Of a stretch of 15,005 nt of DNA, positions 11,833 through 15,005 are shown piece after piece. The notes below the pieces were generated by a model. The model was not told the origin of the DNA. It searched no databases and saw only the letters and a list, made by a program, of their open reading frames with translations. The position numbers and the translations under genes were made by a program. How positions within the stretch are numbered: the first letter of the stretch is position 1; every line of letters starts with the position of its first letter. This DNA is from Bacteroidales bacterium UBA1219. GTDB taxonomy: Bacteria > Bacteroidota > Bacteroidia > Bacteroidales > P3. The stretch is taken from contig DBXF01000038.1 in the NCBI GenBank assembly GCA_002309295.1, forward strand, positions 1-15,005, in the 5' to 3' direction.

Positions 11833-12483
11833 ATGAAAAAAGCTTTTTTAATTTGCTCCGCACTTATCATAATCGCCGTAATGACTGCCTGCAAGAGCGG
11901 AAAATTGACTGCTGTACGCAGTACCAATGAAGACTACAATAAAGCCATAAAAAGTATGGTTTATTGCTCTTGCCTTCCTTTTAAGCCTTTTAATTTTTCT
12001 CCGACAGACAGTTTACTCATAGATAGTATGCTACGCAACCTTATCAATTCTAAAAAAAATGATTCCGACTTTGAACTGTTGTGGAACAAGAATATTCTCA
12101 GTTATAACAACACTTATATTGTTGAATATGAGTATAAAATAAAAGATTCTAGCAACCTTTCAAGCATCCATCGCATTGCTTTCTTTGACACCCTTTTTCG
12201 TCCTTTGGGGTCAATAGTTGGCAAACAGTTAGAGTACAATTGCTGCGCTTATTATTTAGCAACCGTCGATTGGAAAAATAACGAATTGCCCACTTTGCAT
12301 CTCTTCCGATGGGGAGATAGCGCATCACTACCCGTGAAAATCGGAAAATATGCTCCAAAGAATTTTTACATAGAAGCTTACCGCTTTGATTTAGGAGGCT
12401 GGCTATATGTTAGTGGCCACAAAATAGCTAACGGAATTCACAAAGAAGATACCGTTTTTATGCGTTTGAAAATTAAACAATAA
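11833..12483 (+). CDS. Unrecognised lipoprotein
   Basis: A 216-residue predicted lipoprotein of no family known to me. The signal peptide MKKAFLICSALIIIAVMTAC has a lipobox VMTAC with the acylated cysteine at residue 20, so the mature protein is membrane-anchored. The mature part has a short linker (KSGKLTAVRST), a region rich in Asn, Ser and aromatic residues with YNCCAYY near the middle, and strand-like segments (TLHLFRWGDS, YRFDLGGWLYVSG) suggesting a beta fold. The gene is AT-rich (20 G+C of 60 at 12001-12060) compared with korA next to it, which points to a different origin or relaxed selection. No terminator is obvious after it. Confidence 0.75.
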   Translation: MKKAFLICSALIIIAVMTACKSGKLTAVRSTNEDYNKAIKSMVYCSCLPFKPFNFSPTDSLLIDSMLRNLINSKKNDSDFELLWNKNILSYNNTYIVEYEYKIKDSSNLSSIHRIAFFDTLFRPLGSIVGKQLEYNCCAYYLATVDWKNNELPTLHLFRWGDSASLPVKIGKYAPKNFYIEAYRFDLGGWLYVSGHKIANGIHKEDTVFMRLKIKQ

Positions 12484-12544
12484 TCATCACATCCTTAAAA
12501 ACTTCCTCCACATCACACCCCCTTTCCCAACCTTTTATCAATCA

Positions 12545-12618
12545 ACCACTTATTTTTATCAACAGAAACATTTAAAAAATTATGTACGAAAAAGTCGTTT
12601 TTCCGAAAAATAAGTGGT
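12545..12618. repeat. Long-range inverted repeat before korA
   Basis: ACCACTTATTTTT (12545-12557) and AAAAATAAGTGGT (12606-12618) are perfect inverted arms of 13 bases, separated by 48 bases. The right arm runs into the -7 element: its last base is the first T of TAAATTTG. This suits an operator pair or a cruciform. Confidence 0.6.
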
Positions 12619-12625
12619 AAATTTG
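12618..12625 (+). promoter_or_regulatory. Candidate -7 element of korAB
   Basis: TAAATTTG followed by C, 45 bases upstream of the korA ATG. The -33 region reads GTCGTTTTT and is a weak match to TTTG. Confidence 0.58.
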
Positions 12626-12669
12626 CATTTTATTATTCACAAAAATAAAAAACACAAAAACATAAAAAT

Positions 12670-14508
12670 ATGGCTGAAAACCAAATAATTAAAAAAGACG
12701 ACCTTGTAGTCCGCTTTGCAGGCGATTCGGGCGACGGCATGCAGCTCTCCGGCACGCTGTTCTCCGACGCATCGGCACTTACAGGTAACGATATCGCTAC
12801 TTTCCCGGACTATCCGGCAGAAATCCGCGCCCCGCACAACACCATCGCAGGTGTTTCGGGATTCCAAGTGCACGTGGGCAACCACATCTACAGCTCGGGC
12901 GACAAATGCGACATTCTTGTGGCAATGAACCCCGCCTCTTTCAAATCCAACCTGAAATGGGCCAAGAAAGGCGCTGTGGTGATAGTTGACATCGACACTT
13001 TCACCGAAGAGGCAATGAAAAAAGCCGGTTACGAATCCGACCCGTTCACCGACGAACTCGAACGCGAATACGCCATCGTGAAAGCCCCCATAACATCCTT
13101 CACCGAACGCATCGGCAAGGAACAGGGCGCCGACAAGAAAACCTACGACAAATGCCGTAATATGTTCGCCCTCGGCATCATTTTTTACATGACTCACAAA
13201 ACGCTCGACCAGACTTTCGCCTACCTCGAACGCAAATTTGCCAAGAAACCCGATGTGGTGAAACTGAACAAAGCCGTTCTCTCCGAAGGTTACGAATACG
13301 CCGACAAGGTGGAACTCATCCACTCCCACATCGTCGAAGCCGCTCCGGCACAGATGCCCAAAGGCCGCTACCGCAACATCACGGGTAACGTGGCCACCGC
13401 TTGGGGTCTGCTGGCTGCCGCCGAACGTTCGGGACTGAGACTGTTCCTCGGCTCCTACCCCATCACCCCCGCCACCGACGTCATGGTGGAACTGGCCAAA
13501 CACAAAGCCCTCGGCGCTCGCGTTTTCCAAGCCGAAGACGAGATTGCCGGCGTTTGCTCGGCTATCGGAGCTTCCTACGCAGGAGCACTGGCCTGCACCT
13601 CGACCTCCGGCCCCGGACTGTCGCTCAAGAGCGAAGCCCTCGGACTTGCCGTGATGGTGGAACTGCCTCTGGTCGTTGTCGATGTACAGCGCGGCGGCCC
13701 CTCCACTGGTCTGCCCACCAAAACAGAACAGAGCGACCTCAACCAAGCCCTCTACGGCCGTAACGGCGAAGCCCCGATGATAGTTGTAGCCGCCTCTTCG
13801 TCGGCCAACTGCTTCTACTGGGCTTACACCGCCGCCAAACTGGCTCTGGAGCACATGACCCCCGTCATTCTCCTTACCGACGGCTATCTGGGCAACGGCT
13901 CGCAGCTGTTCCGCATACCCAAAGTTGCCGACCTGCCGAGCATCACACCGCGTTTTGCAAAACCCAACGACCCCAACTACCGTCCTTTCCGCCGCGACCC
14001 CGAGACTTTCGCTCGCGAATGGGCTCTGCCCGGAATGGAAGGCCTCAGCCACCGCGTGGGCGGACTTGAGAAATGCCCCGACGGTCCTCTGAGCACCGAC
14101 CCCGAAAACCACGCTCTGATGGTTTACAACCGTCAGGAGAAAGTGAACCGCGTGGCCAACTACATCCCCGAACAGGAAGTTACGGGCAACCCCGACGCCG
14201 ACCTGCTCGTCATCGGATGGGGCGGCACCGCAGGCGCTCTCACCCTCGCCGTGGAAGAGATGAACAACGAAGGCAAGAAAGTGGCTTACACCCATTTCAA
14301 CTACATCTGCCCTCTGCCCAAGAACACCGGCGACATTCTGCGCAAATACAAGAAAATAGTGGTCTGCGAGCTCAACAACGGACAGTTCGCCGGCTACCTT
14401 CGCACACAGTTCCCCGAATGCCCGATGCACCAATACAACAAAATAATGGGACTTCCGTTCGAAGTGGGCGAATTAAAAGATTGTTTCACCAAAATTTTAG
14501 GAGAATAA
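12670..14508 (+). CDS. korA: 2-oxoacid (2-oxoglutarate):ferredoxin oxidoreductase, fused gamma-alpha subunit
   Basis: KorA works with KorB to convert 2-oxoglutarate and CoA reversibly to succinyl-CoA and CO2 while reducing ferredoxin. This is the key oxidative or reductive TCA step in anaerobes. The 612-residue protein carries the gamma domain first (VRFAGDSGDGMQLSG at 14-28, to about residue 200). The alpha part follows: SYPITPATDVMVELAKH (the pyrimidine-binding region), QAEDEIAGVCSAIGASYAGA, TSTSGPGLSLKSEALGLA, then VQRGGPSTGLPTKTEQSDL. A C-terminal domain holds VIGWGGTAGALTLAVEEM. Length and order match the fused gamma-alpha form usual in Bacteroidota. The 2-oxoglutarate assignment, rather than another 2-oxoacid, rests on family resemblance. 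korB starts 3 bases after the stop, so the two form an operon. The start is ATG 12670, behind a -7 element at 12618. Confidence 0.93.
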   Translation: MAENQIIKKDDLVVRFAGDSGDGMQLSGTLFSDASALTGNDIATFPDYPAEIRAPHNTIAGVSGFQVHVGNHIYSSGDKCDILVAMNPASFKSNLKWAKKGAVVIVDIDTFTEEAMKKAGYESDPFTDELEREYAIVKAPITSFTERIGKEQGADKKTYDKCRNMFALGIIFYMTHKTLDQTFAYLERKFAKKPDVVKLNKAVLSEGYEYADKVELIHSHIVEAAPAQMPKGRYRNITGNVATAWGLLAAAERSGLRLFLGSYPITPATDVMVELAKHKALGARVFQAEDEIAGVCSAIGASYAGALACTSTSGPGLSLKSEALGLAVMVELPLVVVDVQRGGPSTGLPTKTEQSDLNQALYGRNGEAPMIVVAASSSANCFYWAYTAAKLALEHMTPVILLTDGYLGNGSQLFRIPKVADLPSITPRFAKPNDPNYRPFRRDPETFAREWALPGMEGLSHRVGGLEKCPDGPLSTDPENHALMVYNRQEKVNRVANYIPEQEVTGNPDADLLVIGWGGTAGALTLAVEEMNNEGKKVAYTHFNYICPLPKNTGDILRKYKKIVVCELNNGQFAGYLRTQFPECPMHQYNKIMGLPFEVGELKDCFTKILGE

Positions 14509-14511
14509 GTT

Positions 14512-15005
14512 ATGGCAGAAAGACATTTTGTTCCAAAAGCAGAACGCGAATATACAAAAGCTGATTTCCAGAGCGACCAGATGGTGAAATGGTGCCCCGG
14601 CTGTGGCGACCACGCCATACTGAGTTCCTTGCTCAACACTTTCCCGAAAACCGGGCACAAAAAGGAAAACATACTGATGGTATCGGGCATCGGATGCTCG
14701 TCGCGTATACCGTATTATGTGGACACTTACGGTTTCCACAGCATACACGGACGCGCCTGCGCCATAGCCACCGGAGCCAAACTGGCCAACCCCGCCCTCA
14801 GCGTGTGGGTCAATATGGGCGACGGCGACTCCATGGCCATCGGCGGCAACCACCTTATCCATGCCGTGCGACGCAACCAAGACCTCAACATCACTATCTT
14901 CAACAACGAAATCTACGGCCTTACCAAAGGTCAGTACTCGCCCACAACCAAGTTCGGCCAGATTACCAAAACCTCGCCTTTCGGCACCATCGACTACCCG
15001 TTCAA
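14512..15005 (+). CDS. korB: 2-oxoacid (2-oxoglutarate):ferredoxin oxidoreductase, beta subunit (partial)
   Basis: The first 164 codons of the TPP-binding subunit; the gene continues beyond the window. Two cluster-ligand motifs are visible: WCPGCGDH (C28, C31) and SGIGCSS (C62), the cysteines that together with one further downstream hold the [4Fe-4S] cluster. The TPP-Mg motif begins GDGDSMAIGGNH (103-114) and ends NNEIYGLTKGQYSPTT, with NN as the usual metal-coordinating asparagines. HGRACAIATGAKLANP is a typical family segment. It starts 3 bases after korA behind AGGAGAATAAGTT, the nearest thing to a Shine-Dalgarno sequence in the window, which would support coupled translation. Confidence 0.95.
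   Translation, partial: MAERHFVPKAEREYTKADFQSDQMVKWCPGCGDHAILSSLLNTFPKTGHKKENILMVSGIGCSSRIPYYVDTYGFHSIHGRACAIATGAKLANPALSVWVNMGDGDSMAIGGNHLIHAVRRNQDLNITIFNNEIYGLTKGQYSPTTKFGQITKTSPFGTIDYPF

Noticed and set aside
12637..14433. Minus-strand ORF of 598 codons opposite korA
   Set aside because: Antisense shadow caused by the strong codon bias of korA; low-complexity Gly/Val/His product without a start context.

Overview
The window looks like chromosomal DNA from a member of the Bacteroidota, most likely the order Bacteroidales, and probably a gut-type anaerobe. Three things point there. Candidate promoters match the Bacteroidota -7 element (TAnnTTTG), twice with a TTG placed 20 bases upstream. 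Ribosome-binding sites are weak or absent. The gene content fits as well: a C-terminal tryptophanase end, fused gamma-alpha KorA with KorB, exported thioredoxin-fold proteins and 'VDLGLPSGTLW' surface proteins. No RNA gene, CRISPR array or transposase was seen.

Layout. 1-132 is the end of tnaA, followed by a strong terminator. 230-411 holds two copies of a GACGCACGGCCGTGCGTC palindrome and two candidate promoters in front of rsmA (16S rRNA dimethyltransferase), which is followed 3 bases later by mntP. 1776-2080 is a repeat and hairpin region before a small HD-domain hydrolase (2081-2653). A bidirectional terminator separates this from a minus-strand block: a lipoprotein with a 'YWSSTP' C-terminal domain (2779-3324), a 411-residue HD phosphohydrolase (3449-4684), a cupin (4840-5184), an AT-rich pair made of an AbiEii-like nucleotidyltransferase and its small partner (5192-6078), and an EF-G-like GTPase (6150-8282) with its own well-formed promoter. 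Next come a 445-base repeat-rich gap, a second 'YWSSTP' secreted protein (8728-9189), an unrecognised secreted protein (9246-9866) and a degenerate thioredoxin-fold protein (9887-11365). The right part is plus-strand: a 78-residue unknown, an AT-rich orphan lipoprotein, and korAB (2-oxoacid:ferredoxin oxidoreductase), cut by the window end.

The strongest unexpected signal is the comparison of the two 'YWSSTP' proteins. In their N-terminal segment the protein is conserved while silent sites have diverged. In their C-terminal segment silent sites are nearly identical while first and second codon positions differ heavily, mostly in codons that look like former AAC/AAT. This is the footprint expected of a diversity-generating retroelement (DGR) writing into two targets from one template. 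Neither a reverse transcriptase nor a template repeat is in the window, so they would have to lie elsewhere in the genome.

A second pattern is that at least six genes have their stop codon inside, or directly followed by, a short imperfect tandem tract (TTGAAAGTTGAAAA-like, TCAGTTG-like or ATTTCGGAATTAGG-like). A separate family of about 60-base intergenic repeats (core ATCTTGTAAATCTTGTAAAT) occurs four times.
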